A DNA stretch of 57,788 nucleotides, taken from contig PMES01000069.1 of the NCBI GenBank assembly GCA_003154775.1, positions 1-57,788 on the forward strand, written 5' to 3'. Shown here one piece after another: positions 27,437 to 36,041 of this stretch; position 1 is the stretch's first letter; the number at the start of each line of letters is the position of its first letter. The notes below the pieces were generated by a model. It ran no database searches. It saw only the letters and a program-made list of their open reading frames with translations, and was not told the DNA's origin. The stretch is from Acidobacteriota bacterium (GTDB lineage Bacteria > Acidobacteriota > Terriglobia > Acidiferrales > UBA7541). The translations under genes and the position numbers were made by a program.

Positions 27437-28384
27437 TTACATGGCCCCGTTCCAATATTCCAACATCGAGCCGAGCGTCTGCTCGATCGAATTCAACGGT
27501 CTCCAACCTGTCTCTCTACGGATCTTGCGTGTACTGCCGAAGATAATTCTTTCGTCCGAGGGGCGCATTAGCCGCGGAACGGGCCGGATCTCTGCTTGCA
27601 CACCGGATAAGCGGATCGCATTGTGCAAGAGCTCGCTAATCTGATAGGTCCGGGCTGCGCACAAATTGTAAGCCTCACCTCGCTTGCCTTTTGTCGCCGC
27701 CAGATAGAAACCGCGCACCGTATCACTAACATCCAGGAACGCCCGGCGGGGCTGCAGGTTTCCAACTTCGATCACCGGCGGTTGCAGACCCTTCTTGATG
27801 CGAATCAACTGCCGCACGAAATCCGAGGGCGCATCGTTCGTCTTGCCCGGGCCCGTGGTGTTGAAAAGCCGCACGTTGACTGCCGGAATGCTGTAATCCA
27901 GGAAATATTCACGCGCCAGGAGGTCTAGGCAAACTTTGCTGATACCGTACGGATGTAGCGGCTGAAGCGGCTGCTCTTCCGTGACCGGAATTGCCCATGC
28001 CGGCACATGACCGTATTCGGCACTCGAGCACGCCGAAACGACAACGGGAAGCCGCTTCATGTGACGCACTGCCTCGAACAGGTGCAATGAGCCCATGATG
28101 TTGGATTCGAAGGTCGTGACTGGATCCGACCACGACACCGTGGGCAGGCTCTGCGCCCCGAAGTGAAATAGGTGTGTCGGCTGATACTCAGCTAGGATCT
28201 GCGTAACGCGCTGGCCATTCCGTAGATCACATTGCGTGAAACGTAGATTCGGCAACCTCGGAAAAGAAGCAGCGTCGCCCTGGAGATAGGATCCGATTAC
28301 ATTCCATCCCCTGGCCTGCAGAAACTTCACCATATGAGATCCGATAAATCCCTCTGCGCCCGTTACCAGTGCGATCTTTTTCAT
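27437..28384 (-). CDS. GDP-mannose 4,6-dehydratase-like SDR, possibly acting on GDP-heptose
   Basis: A 315-residue extended SDR. IALVTGAEGFIGSHMVKFLQ is the NAD(P)-binding fingerprint, SACSSAEYGHV (about 117-127) holds the catalytic Ser/Glu, and HPYGISK (144-150) the Tyr-xxx-Lys pair. TTGPGKTNDAPSDFVRQLIR and NLQPRRAFLDVSDTVRGFYL are typical of GDP-mannose dehydratase relatives. Because it sits 59 bases upstream of hddC, the natural substrate may be GDP-D-glycero-D-manno-heptose, as for the DmhA dehydratases of 6-deoxyheptose pathways in Campylobacter and Yersinia. That is inference; a GDP-mannose or reductase role is also open. Confidence 0.82.
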   Translation of the reverse strand: MKKIALVTGAEGFIGSHMVKFLQARGWNVIGSYLQGDAASFPRLPNLRFTQCDLRNGQRVTQILAEYQPTHLFHFGAQSLPTVSWSDPVTTFESNIMGSLHLFEAVRHMKRLPVVVSACSSAEYGHVPAWAIPVTEEQPLQPLHPYGISKVCLDLLAREYFLDYSIPAVNVRLFNTTGPGKTNDAPSDFVRQLIRIKKGLQPPVIEVGNLQPRRAFLDVSDTVRGFYLAATKGKRGEAYNLCAARTYQISELLHNAIRLSGVQAEIRPVPRLMRPSDERIIFGSTRKIRRETGWRPLNSIEQTLGSMLEYWNGAM

Positions 28385-28480
28385 TGGAATTGTAAGGTCG
28401 CTTTCGACGGTACTTAACGGCCAAAAGTCCGCAGCTTTGAACCGGGGGTTCCCACTCGGAGCGGACCGTTCCGAGAAATC

Positions 28481-29755
28481 CTATTCTCTATTGAGGATTT
28501 CACTCACGCGACCGAGCAGCGTCTCCCTCTCACGGTCCCAGGCGTGCTCCAGGAAAACCTCTTGCGCTTTTCGCACAATCTCCTGAACTTCGCGGGGGTG
28601 GGAGTACGCGTATTCTATTTGTTGCGCCAGATCGCCGGGGTTCCCGGGCTCGAAGAATAGAAGAGACTCTTTGTTGAAGTAGTCTTGTATGCCTGGCGTG
28701 GACGGTGCGATGACCGGCTTCCCCAAAGCCAGATACTCAAAAATGCGCGTCGGTGTATTGATCTCCGTAAATGCATTTCGATGGTTGGGTATGACGCCCA
28801 GATCGCAGTTCTCGATTTCCGTTACAAGATCTTCTAGCCGCCTGGATCCGAGATAGCGAACTGATTCCTGCAGGTTCTTGTTCCGGGCCGACTCCATCAT
28901 GCGCTCAAGGAATGGCGTGTTCGGGCCGACAATGCGTAGTTCCGCGGTGGGGACAGCCTCGCGTACTCGCGAGAGCGCGTCGATAGCGACGTCCAGCCCA
29001 TTCCGCTCAACGAGCGATCCGTGGTACATGATCACGAAGGGTTCATTGCCAGTTTTTCCTCGAAAAGCCTCAGGCCGTGTCGCGCGGAATGGGAAAATCT
29101 TTCCGTCGGGAGAATTCATGACCACCGCAATCTTCTCCGGCCGGCAGCTGCGGGAGGAGAAGATTCGTTTGCACGCGACGTTGACCGTGATCACCAAATT
29201 CGCCCGCGCGATGCTCCACTTCTCAAGACGCTTTAACAGTTGAACGCTCTTACTACCCTGCGGGGCGCCAAAGATCGTCATCATGAGCTCGGGCATCGGA
29301 TCGTGTAAATCGAGGACCACCTTTGCTCCCAGTGCCTTGGGTATCAACGAACTCAGCACAAGTATATCGGGCATATTGTGCACGTAGACCAAGTCATAGC
29401 GGCGGGCCAATGAGCGCAGTGCAAAGATCACGGCTGAAGTCAGAATGAAGCCAGCATACCGGTACGCGTAGGCGAACTTCCCGCGCCGGTCATGCTTAAT
29501 GGGAAGACGCAGAACGTTGACCCCGTTCAGGACCTCTCGTTTAGGAGCACCTTGATTTCCCAAGCATATGAGATCTACGCTAGCACCCTCTGCTACCAGT
29601 GCATCCACAGCGCGGCGTGGTCTGGGATCGAAGGGGTAAGGCGAAAACGTAACCATCGCCACCCGCTTACCAGCAAAACGACTGCTGTTTCCGGTCACCG
29701 CAGGGTGAACACCTGAAGCGGGATTAATCGGTAGGGCCATGGGGGAAGTAATCAT
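28481..29755 (-). CDS. Family 4 (GT-B) glycosyltransferase
   Basis: A 424-residue GT-B enzyme. RVAMVTFSPYPFDPRPRRAV opens the acceptor domain, YDLVYVHNMPDILVLSSLIP is typical of GT4, and the C-terminal domain has PFVIMYHGSLVERNGLDVAI at about residues 240-260, NCDLGVIPNHRNAFTEINTP and FEYLALGKPVIAPSTPGIQD with the donor-binding Glu. It lies directly downstream of the short nucleotide-sugar dehydrogenase-like gene. It probably transfers one EPS sugar, conceivably the heptose, in the cytoplasm. The first 25 residues before the GT fold are non-conserved, so the start could be somewhat later than ATG 29755. Confidence 0.86.
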   Translation of the reverse strand: MITSPMALPINPASGVHPAVTGNSSRFAGKRVAMVTFSPYPFDPRPRRAVDALVAEGASVDLICLGNQGAPKREVLNGVNVLRLPIKHDRRGKFAYAYRYAGFILTSAVIFALRSLARRYDLVYVHNMPDILVLSSLIPKALGAKVVLDLHDPMPELMMTIFGAPQGSKSVQLLKRLEKWSIARANLVITVNVACKRIFSSRSCRPEKIAVVMNSPDGKIFPFRATRPEAFRGKTGNEPFVIMYHGSLVERNGLDVAIDALSRVREAVPTAELRIVGPNTPFLERMMESARNKNLQESVRYLGSRRLEDLVTEIENCDLGVIPNHRNAFTEINTPTRIFEYLALGKPVIAPSTPGIQDYFNKESLLFFEPGNPGDLAQQIEYAYSHPREVQEIVRKAQEVFLEHAWDRERETLLGRVSEILNRE

Positions 29756-29824
29756 CTCACGGTCCGGGTTTAATCAGCAACGCGGGCCACGTTCTCGCAT
29801 GGATCCGCGGTCGCAGCAGGGGCT

Positions 29825-30598
29825 TCAATCCCCTGACCCAGTCGCCTTCGTGGTCTGTTCGCTCAATTTCTTACGGGACTCACGCTCGATCTTCGCACGA
29901 TTGGAAGATTCGATTGCCCTAAGGAGTGAGGAATCATCAAACTTGCGCAGGATTTCGATGTTAGGCATGACACAATGGCCGCCGATAATTCCTGGGAAGT
30001 ACTTCGTCGTTGGAAAAAACGAGATCTCTTCATAGAAGGAGATGATTTCTTCGTAAGCCTGACCCGTTTGATCACAGTACCGCTCAAGCTCCTGCGCCCA
30101 AGCAATCAGCAGGCCAAAGTAAGTCGTCTCGGTCAGCTTCGCCAGTTCGGTTGCTTCCGGAGCTGACAAAATCCTTGTCTTGAAGCCCGCAGACTCGAAA
30201 TGCTCGGCAGCGGACTTGCCGCAGGTGCGATCAATACCTCCCACGAATTTCGTGTAAGTGCGTAGTTCCTGCTTCATACGCACGTGCTTGCCGCGCACCG
30301 GGCTGTGCACCACAGCGACACCGGTTCGCTCTGCTATCGTTCGCGTGGTACCGACTCCGACCGTGCTGTTAATAATTGTCAGCGGGGGCCTGAAAAGCTC
30401 GATGTAACGGGCCGTCTCACCGACAAAATCCTTGATCGCGAACGGGTAGCACACATGCAAAACATCGACCTTCCCTACGGGCCCGGCAGGCGGCGCAACG
30501 TCTATTCCGATAACATTGTAGTGCTCAGAGAGGCATTCAAGGAGAGGCCGGCCCACCTCTCCAAGTCCGACGACAACGACATTGTTTTCTTGTCTCAC
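29825..30598 (-). CDS. Short nucleotide-sugar dehydrogenase-like protein
   Basis: A 257-residue protein resembling the first two thirds of UDP-glucose/GDP-mannose dehydrogenases. NVVVVGLGEVGRPLLECLSE is the Rossmann fingerprint, TIINSTVGVGTTRTIAERTG and HSPVRGKHVRMKQELR match conserved parts of domain 1, TELAKLTETTYFGLLIAWAQ the central helix, and FPGIIGGHCVMPNIEIL holds the GGHC motif with the catalytic Cys. The C-terminal nucleotide-binding domain (about 120 residues in true dehydrogenases) is missing and the N-terminal domain is shortened. The remainder is a charged helix. It could be a dimer-only or regulatory relative, or act on a different ligand. No frameshift is seen. Confidence 0.75.
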   Translation of the reverse strand: MRQENNVVVVGLGEVGRPLLECLSEHYNVIGIDVAPPAGPVGKVDVLHVCYPFAIKDFVGETARYIELFRPPLTIINSTVGVGTTRTIAERTGVAVVHSPVRGKHVRMKQELRTYTKFVGGIDRTCGKSAAEHFESAGFKTRILSAPEATELAKLTETTYFGLLIAWAQELERYCDQTGQAYEEIISFYEEISFFPTTKYFPGIIGGHCVMPNIEILRKFDDSSLLRAIESSNRAKIERESRKKLSEQTTKATGSGD

Positions 30599-30801
30599 TG
30601 CCTAGCCTCCTTCGAGAAGCGTTCAAGTTCCTGAGGTACATTCACTGGTCCGCCTTCCATTTGGCAGCGGAGTGAGTTGCACAGCACAGGGGATGAGGCG
30701 ACCTGGACTCGAGCACATGTCCCATCGCCAAGGTGAAATGCTGACCGCGCTCGCGTGAAGGCAGCCGCGGTATCCGGAATGGTACGCCGAATGAATTAAC
30801 T

Positions 30802-32022
30802 TTACACCACCAACACATTTTGCGGCCCGGTGTACTTTGCGCTTCGAACCACAGCGTGCACGACCCGCGCCTGATCCGCCTCTGAAAGGCCGGGGAACAT
30901 GGGGAGGGACACGATTCGTTCGGCAGCCTTTTCACACACAGGGAAAGCGCCATGCTTGTACCCGAGGCCACTGTACGCCTTCTGTAGATGCAGGGGCACA
31001 GGATAATGTATGCCCGTATCGATCTTCTCTTTTGCGAGATCTGCTTGTACTGCTTCCCGGTTCTCCACTTGCAAAACGTACAGGTGATAGACGGCCTTCG
31101 ACCAGGGAGCTTCAAACGGCGGAATGATGTTCGCTTCCGCGGCAGCAAACAATTCATTATATTTGCGGGCATGCTCACGGCGGCTTTCGTTCCACCTCGC
31201 GAGGTGCTTCAGCTTGACGCGCAGAATGCCGGCCTGAATGGCATCGAGCCGGCCGTTGTAACCCTCAACGTCGTGATAATACTTCTTGGACTGTCCGTGG
31301 TCGCGGAACATTCTGACTTTACGAGCGATCGCTTCATCGTCCGTGGTAACCGCGCCGCCTTCGCCACAGGCGCCTAAATTCTTGCCGGGATAAAAGCTGA
31401 ACGCGGCCGCGCGGCCCATCGAACCCGCCTTTCGCCAGCAATTCTCCTTCTTCGAAAAATACTCCGCACCGTGTGCCTGGCAGGCGTCTTCGATAACGGC
31501 CAGGTTGTAGCGTTCCGCCATCTCCAGGATCGGATCCATGTCCGCCATCTGGCCGTACAGGTGAACGGGAACCACAGCGGTGACCGGTTTCCCGAGAGTC
31601 CGATGCACAAGTCGTCTGGTTGCGGGATCGAATACGCACTGTGTCTGCAGGTATTGGCGAAGCTTCTCAGGGTCCATCGTGTACGTACGCGCATCAATGT
31701 CGACAAAGTCCGGACGAGCGCCAGCCTGCGAAATCGCTTCGGTTGTAGCAATGAAGGTGAGCGGGACGGTCAAGACGACATCACCCGGATTAACCCCCGC
31801 TGCGGAGAGGGCGAAGCGCAACGCGTCGGTTCCACTGCTCACTCCGACACTGTGCTTCGCATCACAGTACAGAGCAAATTCGCGCTCGAATCCCTCCACC
31901 ATCGGGCCACCGATGAAGCCCGCCGTCGCGAGCGCGGCTTTGAAAACATCCACCAATTCCTCTTGGAGTTCCCGATGCGGTGTAACGAGATCGACGAAGG
32001 GAATCTTAGCATCTTGACTCAT
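30802..32022 (-). CDS. DegT/DnrJ/EryC1/StrS-family sugar aminotransferase
   Basis: A 406-residue PLP enzyme. KIPFVDLVTPHRELQEELVD opens the fold; VGVSSGTDALRFALSAAGVN binds the PLP phosphate, VIEDACQAHGAEYFSKK holds the PLP-contacting Asp, and FSFYPGKNLGACGEGGAVTT contains the Schiff-base Lys (PGKN). It transfers an amino group, normally from glutamate, to a keto sugar nucleotide. The reading frame is open to 32223 but ATG 32022 overlaps the stop of the upstream acyltransferase gene as ATGA, so this start is preferred. The pair probably makes an N-acylated amino sugar. The 203 bases downstream (30599-30801) appear non-coding. Confidence 0.92.
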   Translation of the reverse strand: MSQDAKIPFVDLVTPHRELQEELVDVFKAALATAGFIGGPMVEGFEREFALYCDAKHSVGVSSGTDALRFALSAAGVNPGDVVLTVPLTFIATTEAISQAGARPDFVDIDARTYTMDPEKLRQYLQTQCVFDPATRRLVHRTLGKPVTAVVPVHLYGQMADMDPILEMAERYNLAVIEDACQAHGAEYFSKKENCWRKAGSMGRAAAFSFYPGKNLGACGEGGAVTTDDEAIARKVRMFRDHGQSKKYYHDVEGYNGRLDAIQAGILRVKLKHLARWNESRREHARKYNELFAAAEANIIPPFEAPWSKAVYHLYVLQVENREAVQADLAKEKIDTGIHYPVPLHLQKAYSGLGYKHGAFPVCEKAAERIVSLPMFPGLSEADQARVVHAVVRSAKYTGPQNVLVV

Positions 32023-32522
32023 GGAGCTATCCTTTCGCTTGGATTGACGGAACGCAGTACCTTGGCCGGGTTGCCAGCTACAATCGTGTTGGGTGGCACC
32101 TCGCGGGTCACAACGCTGCCAGCGCCGACGATAGCGTTCTCCCCGATGACGACATTGGAGAGAATCGTGGCCCCTGAGCCAATCGAGGCGCCCTTCTTCA
32201 CGAGGGTCTGCTCGACTTTCCAATCCTGTTCGGTCTGTAACTGGCCGTCGGGCGCTGTTGCGCGTGGGTAGGAATCATTAATGAAGGTGACGCCATGACC
32301 GATGAATACGTCGTCCTCGATCGTGACGCCTTCACAAATAAAGCTATGGCTGGAGACCTTGCAGTTCTTCCCGACGGTTGCGTTCTTCTGGATTTCAACA
32401 AAGGCTCCGATTTTCGTGTTCTCTCCGATTTGGCAGCCGTAAAGGTTGATGAATTTAGAAAGCTTGACTCCGTCAGCCAATTTCACATCTGGAGCAATCG
32501 AGCAGAATTCGTTCACAGGCAC
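32019..32522 (-). CDS. Left-handed beta-helix (hexapeptide) sugar N-acyltransferase
   Basis: About 167 residues of hexapeptide repeats: NLYGCQIGENTKIGAFVEIQ, ATVGKNCKVSSHSFICEGVT, EDDVFIGHGVTFINDSYPRA, GASIGSGATILSNVVIGENA and IVGAGSVVTREVPPNTIVAG, the left-handed beta-helix of WbpD/QdtC/FdtC-type N-acetyl or N-acyl transferases, with the conserved NDxxPRA loop. It probably acylates the amino group installed by the DegT enzyme encoded next, with which it overlaps by ATGA. The ATG at 32552 has no ribosome binding site; AAGGAG seven bases before GTG 32522 makes that the better start. It is the first gene after a sigma-54 promoter and an ops-like leader. Confidence 0.88.
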   Translation of the reverse strand: MPVNEFCSIAPDVKLADGVKLSKFINLYGCQIGENTKIGAFVEIQKNATVGKNCKVSSHSFICEGVTIEDDVFIGHGVTFINDSYPRATAPDGQLQTEQDWKVEQTLVKKGASIGSGATILSNVVIGENAIVGAGSVVTREVPPNTIVAGNPAKVLRSVNPSERIAP

Positions 32523-32624
32523 ACCAATTCTCCTTCCATTTGCATGGAACAATCGGCAAAAAGGTGCTTCTCAAAAAAAGCGGACATCTATTGGGGTGTT
32601 GGGGTTGCCGTGCACCATTTGGGC

Positions 32625-32635
32625 AGGCTACCGCC
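32625..32635 (-). promoter_or_regulatory. ops-like element (GGCGGTAGCCT) in operon leader
   Basis: The minus strand reads AATGGCGGTAGCCTG. GGCGGTAGC followed by any base and T is the ops pause element that recruits RfaH in enterobacteria. The same sequence lies in the leader of the NusG-paralogue gene (36669-36679). Here it is about 110 bases downstream of the sigma-54 start region and 103 bases before the GTG of the acyltransferase gene, so it would be transcribed. Confidence 0.65.
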
Positions 32636-32745
32636 ATTAACGACACTAGTGGACATCACCGATTCTTCCTTCATGTGAAACTAACTGTAACAAAATAAAT
32701 AACTTAGTTGCAAGAAAAGAAACGTCAGACTGCACGAAAAAGTAT

Positions 32746-32761
32746 TGCAATCAGACTGCCA
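32746..32761 (-). promoter_or_regulatory. Sigma-54 (-24/-12) promoter of the main EPS operon
   Basis: The minus strand reads TGGCAGTCTGATTGCA; against the consensus TGGCAC-N5-TTGCW only one of the defined bases differs, and GG and GC are the required ten bases apart. Transcription would begin near 32734 and run through an ops-like site into the acyltransferase/DegT gene and the long leftward operon. The 377 bases upstream to the end of the toroid gene (32762-33138) contain no gene. Confidence 0.75.
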
Positions 32762-33138
32762 GACTACCGCCGGCTAGGTGAAGAGCCAATGAAACCGAAT
32801 CATGTCTCAATTGACTGAAAACGCATAGGTTAGTAACAAAGTAGGCGACCAAAGAACTTCGCCTGGAGGGGATCTCTCTACGCGAGGCGAGGGAAAACTC
32901 TTACCACATTTTGACAAACGGGGTCCTAGCGGCACCTAGCGTTGAGTTCCAGGCTCATCTCTACCTTATCGTCTAGGGTGTTCCTTCCAGCCGGTTCACT
33001 TGATTTTGCGCACGAAGGATCGAAATCTGCTCTGTACCTTCTGCGCCGCGGGCAAGTCCCAACGTGTCTGCTGCTGAGGCTTGTGTCCCCTGCTAAGTCT
33101 TACAATCTGTGCTTCCACGGAGTGCCTCGGTTGGTTCC

Positions 33139-34365
33139 CTAATGTGTTGTATCGGCATCGGTAGCAATCCCTACCTTCGGTAGGCCAAACCTGCCGAAGG
33201 CGTAGAGTAACCAGCCGAAGTGATCGGGCCGGGCCTCATACCGAATTCGGAGGCTCTCGGCCTGCGGCCCACCGGAAATGTTCATGAAGTGGAGCGCCGC
33301 CTCCCAATAGTTCGTCATCCGCCTCCTCGGCGCGATGGAATCCCAAATCAAACCTCGATCCAGATTCCGAAGGTCATCCCCAAGTTCATTCCCTCCGGCA
33401 AGCCAAGCTAATCCCTTGAATATCGGTTCGTGAAAGCTCTGGCCAGTGGCTTCTCCTAAAGCAAGGAGGCTAACAGGCGCAATGCCATCCTGATGTAGGG
33501 AAAACACAGGGTATCGATTCACGACGCGGCATGCGCTCTTATCGTAAAGGTACCACCATTGCCCCATTTCTCCTTGGAGCGCGCGAAGCGAGTTGGCACA
33601 ACCCAACGCGGACCCGAGTGGCTCCTCAATCTGAAATGCCCGGGCGAAAGTTGTGAGCGCGTAAATGGCGTAAATTTGATCGGCGAACGTTCCAAAGCGG
33701 TTGCAAAAGGCCCGTTGAAAAAACCCAGGAAATCCTGCGTGTCCGAAGATCGCGCCCTCGCTTTGGTTGTCCTGCAGCAAGTGGTATGTATCCACAGCGA
33801 TGTCCGTCAGATCCGGAATTGTTCCTGGACACGCGAGTCGTGCGTGCGCTATGCCTGCCAGAAACCAAGCTAATCCCTTAGTGCAGGCCTGGCGGCCATC
33901 CGCGTAACTCTCGAGGGCCGTCCCCAATTCCCATTCCTTGAGCAGCACTCCGAGTCTCTCGGGCGCGCACTTGGCTGTGAACCAAATCAGAAGGCCTAGA
34001 TCTCCGACACTCCTGACCCAGCTTGTGTCTTTCAAGACCACATCTCGAATCGAAGCGACGTCGACAGGTGGTGCTGCCCCCGACTCCGCCAGACGCTGCA
34101 GACCCAAGAGCGCAATGACCGTGCGTTTTCGTGATGTCCCTTCCCGGTGAAATCCGTCCTCCGTCAAAGTGACGCGCCGAGAGAAGAGCTTTTCTTTTTC
34201 CTCGAACAACGAAACAAGCGACCGCAATGCCAGCGCATTCAGGGCGGGAATGTCCAGTTGCGAACCACAATTGTCAGTAGGAACGTTGACTCGCTCCCGA
34301 ACAGAAACGGCTTCGAGGAGCGGCCGTGGTGACATTTCGCTTCTTGATGAGTATTCTTGCGCCAA
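33139..34365 (-). CDS. Alpha/alpha-toroid protein of unknown function
   Basis: A 408-residue, probably cytoplasmic, helix-rich protein. Its segments (RKRTVIALLGLQRLAESG, SVGDLGLLIWFTAKCAPERL, ACTKGLAWFLAGIAHARLAC, QIYAIYALTTFARAFQIEE, LRALQGEMGQWWYLYDKSAC, GIAPVSLLALGEATGQSFHE) are spaced like the hairpins of a terpenoid-cyclase/six-hairpin toroid. LQGEMGQWWYLYD resembles the QxxxGxW-type repeat motif, as seen in the toroid at 22579-23850. No catalytic residues can be assigned. It sits between the sugar transferase gene and the second sigma-54 promoter, as if it belonged to the first transcript. A role in modifying EPS sugars is a guess. Confidence 0.55.
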   Translation of the reverse strand: MAQEYSSRSEMSPRPLLEAVSVRERVNVPTDNCGSQLDIPALNALALRSLVSLFEEKEKLFSRRVTLTEDGFHREGTSRKRTVIALLGLQRLAESGAAPPVDVASIRDVVLKDTSWVRSVGDLGLLIWFTAKCAPERLGVLLKEWELGTALESYADGRQACTKGLAWFLAGIAHARLACPGTIPDLTDIAVDTYHLLQDNQSEGAIFGHAGFPGFFQRAFCNRFGTFADQIYAIYALTTFARAFQIEEPLGSALGCANSLRALQGEMGQWWYLYDKSACRVVNRYPVFSLHQDGIAPVSLLALGEATGQSFHEPIFKGLAWLAGGNELGDDLRNLDRGLIWDSIAPRRRMTNYWEAALHFMNISGGPQAESLRIRYEARPDHFGWLLYAFGRFGLPKVGIATDADTTH

Positions 34366-34745
34366 GATTGATTCGATCAGAGAGATTGCCGGAATGGAGA
34401 GAGGTTCAAGAGACGGGCGAATTCATGGTGATGTATTACTTGCGTTAGTTCTTGAGGTTTCTGCTCATTTCCATGGCCGCGAGCGCACCAAAACTCCCAT
34501 ACGACCTACACTTGTGTTCTCTCGCCGCGCTCTGGCAATGTGGGATTCAACGAGCCGCACAGGAGACTGCGAATTGGCAAGTCGACAATTGAGATGTGCG
34601 GCCAGGTCAGATCGCGATGGAAGCTCTGCGAGGCACTTCAGAAAATCATATTCCGAAGCTGTTTAAGATCGGGTCGTGGAGAAAACAATGGAATCTGGGG
34701 TCTATGGAATGTCCAGCCCTGCTGGACCAGCGACATCCTCAGAGA
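34366..34745. other. Intergenic stretch without recognised gene
   Basis: The 380 bases between the toroid gene and the sugar transferase gene have no coding frame I can support. Translations of both strands give only short, low-quality frames, and I see no promoter better than chance or an inverted repeat with a T tract. Confidence 0.5.
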
Positions 34746-35933
34746 TCAGTAAGCGCCGTCACCCATTAGGACCACAAGTGGAGTAACGAGAAGGATCTTG
34801 AGGTCCAACCACAGCGACCAGCACTGCGAATAACGCAGATCCAAGCGGACCATATCTTCAAAGCAGATGCGACTCCGGCCACTCACTTGCCATAATCCTG
34901 TAACACCGGGTTTCATCTCGAATACTCTGCGGCGGTGCCAATCATCATAAAGTTCAAACTCATACGGCACTGGAGGACGCGGGCCCACGAGAGACATCTC
35001 GCCGCGCAATACATTCCAGAACTGCGGAAACTCATCAAGGCTAAGCTTGCGGAGGAATTTCCCAATCGGTGTGACCCGCGGATCACTCGTAATCTTGTAC
35101 ACGACGGGTTCGGTCTCGCTCTCATTCTCCTTCGCCGCCTTGCCCGCGATAAGCTGTTGGACATAATCACGATGAATCTTTGGATCATTGTCCGTGTACA
35201 TGGTACGAAACTTAAGGCACTGGAATCTTTTCCCCAGCCATCCCACCCGTTCCTGTTTGAAAATGACCTCACCTTTCGAACTTAGCTTGATTGCCAAAGC
35301 GATAGCCACTAGAAGGGGCGAGTGAACTAGCAAGAAAATGCTGCTTCCCACAATGTCAATCCCGCGCTTGATAATGATCGGGAGCCGCTTTTTTAGAACC
35401 TTTCGAGAATAATCTTGGTACGTCTCGATGTCGGCCACTCGATCGGGTCGGTGCATATCCCAACTTTCTGGAATAAGATGAGCCGAAACGACGAGATTCG
35501 ATGCGAGCCGGTGATCGAGGTTATCCCGCAAGGCGGTCACAACTTTGGAATGCAAGACCTCGGTAATGGGACTCTTCCCCTGTAGGTTGACTTCCGTGAA
35601 TATCACGCCGAGAATCAGGCCCTCCTCGTACCAACCGATGATGTCGGTCTCTCGAGTCGCATCGGAGACGACCGACGTGAGTCGCTCGAGGAAAGCCGCG
35701 TCCCTCGCCTTCTTGTGTACCGCATGTGAGTCAACCAGGATTAGAACGACTGGCTTGCGAGAACGTTCCGCGCGCCGACGTTCGCGGGTTAGCATCGCGT
35801 GGAACGCTTCTTCTTTGAGAACGTTTTCTCGGGACGCTAGCAGGTTGCCGAAGCGCGAGAGCGCCTTCCGGCCATTTCCCTGGCGCGCTCCTTGTCCTCT
35901 AAGAATGGCGTTCTTTGAGTCGCTATTTCCCAT
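34746..35933 (-). CDS. Initiating sugar transferase (undecaprenyl-phosphate type) with a degenerate GGDEF-like N-terminal domain
   Basis: A 395-residue protein. The C-terminal 205 residues are a bacterial sugar transferase: KRGIDIVGSSIFLLVHSPLL is the membrane re-entrant helix (about 189-208), then KQERVGWLGKRFQCLKFRTM, KLSLDEFPQFWNVLRGEMSL, VGPRPPVPYEFELYDDWHRR and KPGVTGLWQVSGRS, all canonical. It would link the first sugar phosphate to undecaprenyl phosphate, starting EPS repeat synthesis. The N-terminal part is soluble and replaces the four helices of WcaJ-type enzymes. Residues 45-115 resemble a GGDEF domain: RRRAERSRKPVVLILVD, then RETD at 94-97 where the RxxD I-site falls, and WYEEGLILGV where GGDEF would stand. 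It lies in the operon headed by the NusG paralogue. Confidence 0.88.
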   Translation of the reverse strand: MGNSDSKNAILRGQGARQGNGRKALSRFGNLLASRENVLKEEAFHAMLTRERRRAERSRKPVVLILVDSHAVHKKARDAAFLERLTSVVSDATRETDIIGWYEEGLILGVIFTEVNLQGKSPITEVLHSKVVTALRDNLDHRLASNLVVSAHLIPESWDMHRPDRVADIETYQDYSRKVLKKRLPIIIKRGIDIVGSSIFLLVHSPLLVAIALAIKLSSKGEVIFKQERVGWLGKRFQCLKFRTMYTDNDPKIHRDYVQQLIAGKAAKENESETEPVVYKITSDPRVTPIGKFLRKLSLDEFPQFWNVLRGEMSLVGPRPPVPYEFELYDDWHRRRVFEMKPGVTGLWQVSGRSRICFEDMVRLDLRYSQCWSLWLDLKILLVTPLVVLMGDGAY

Positions 35934-36041
35934 TCTTGTTCCTGTGTCCTAACTCTTCGACGTGGCTGAAGATCCCGGTCCAGTTAGGAATTCCTACAGC
36001 GGCCGCTAAACCATGAAAACTTGCCATACTCAATTACCGTT

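Noticed and set aside
30608-30801. Possible small gene between the DegT and dehydrogenase-like genes
   Set aside because: No frame with a start signal or recognisable sequence.
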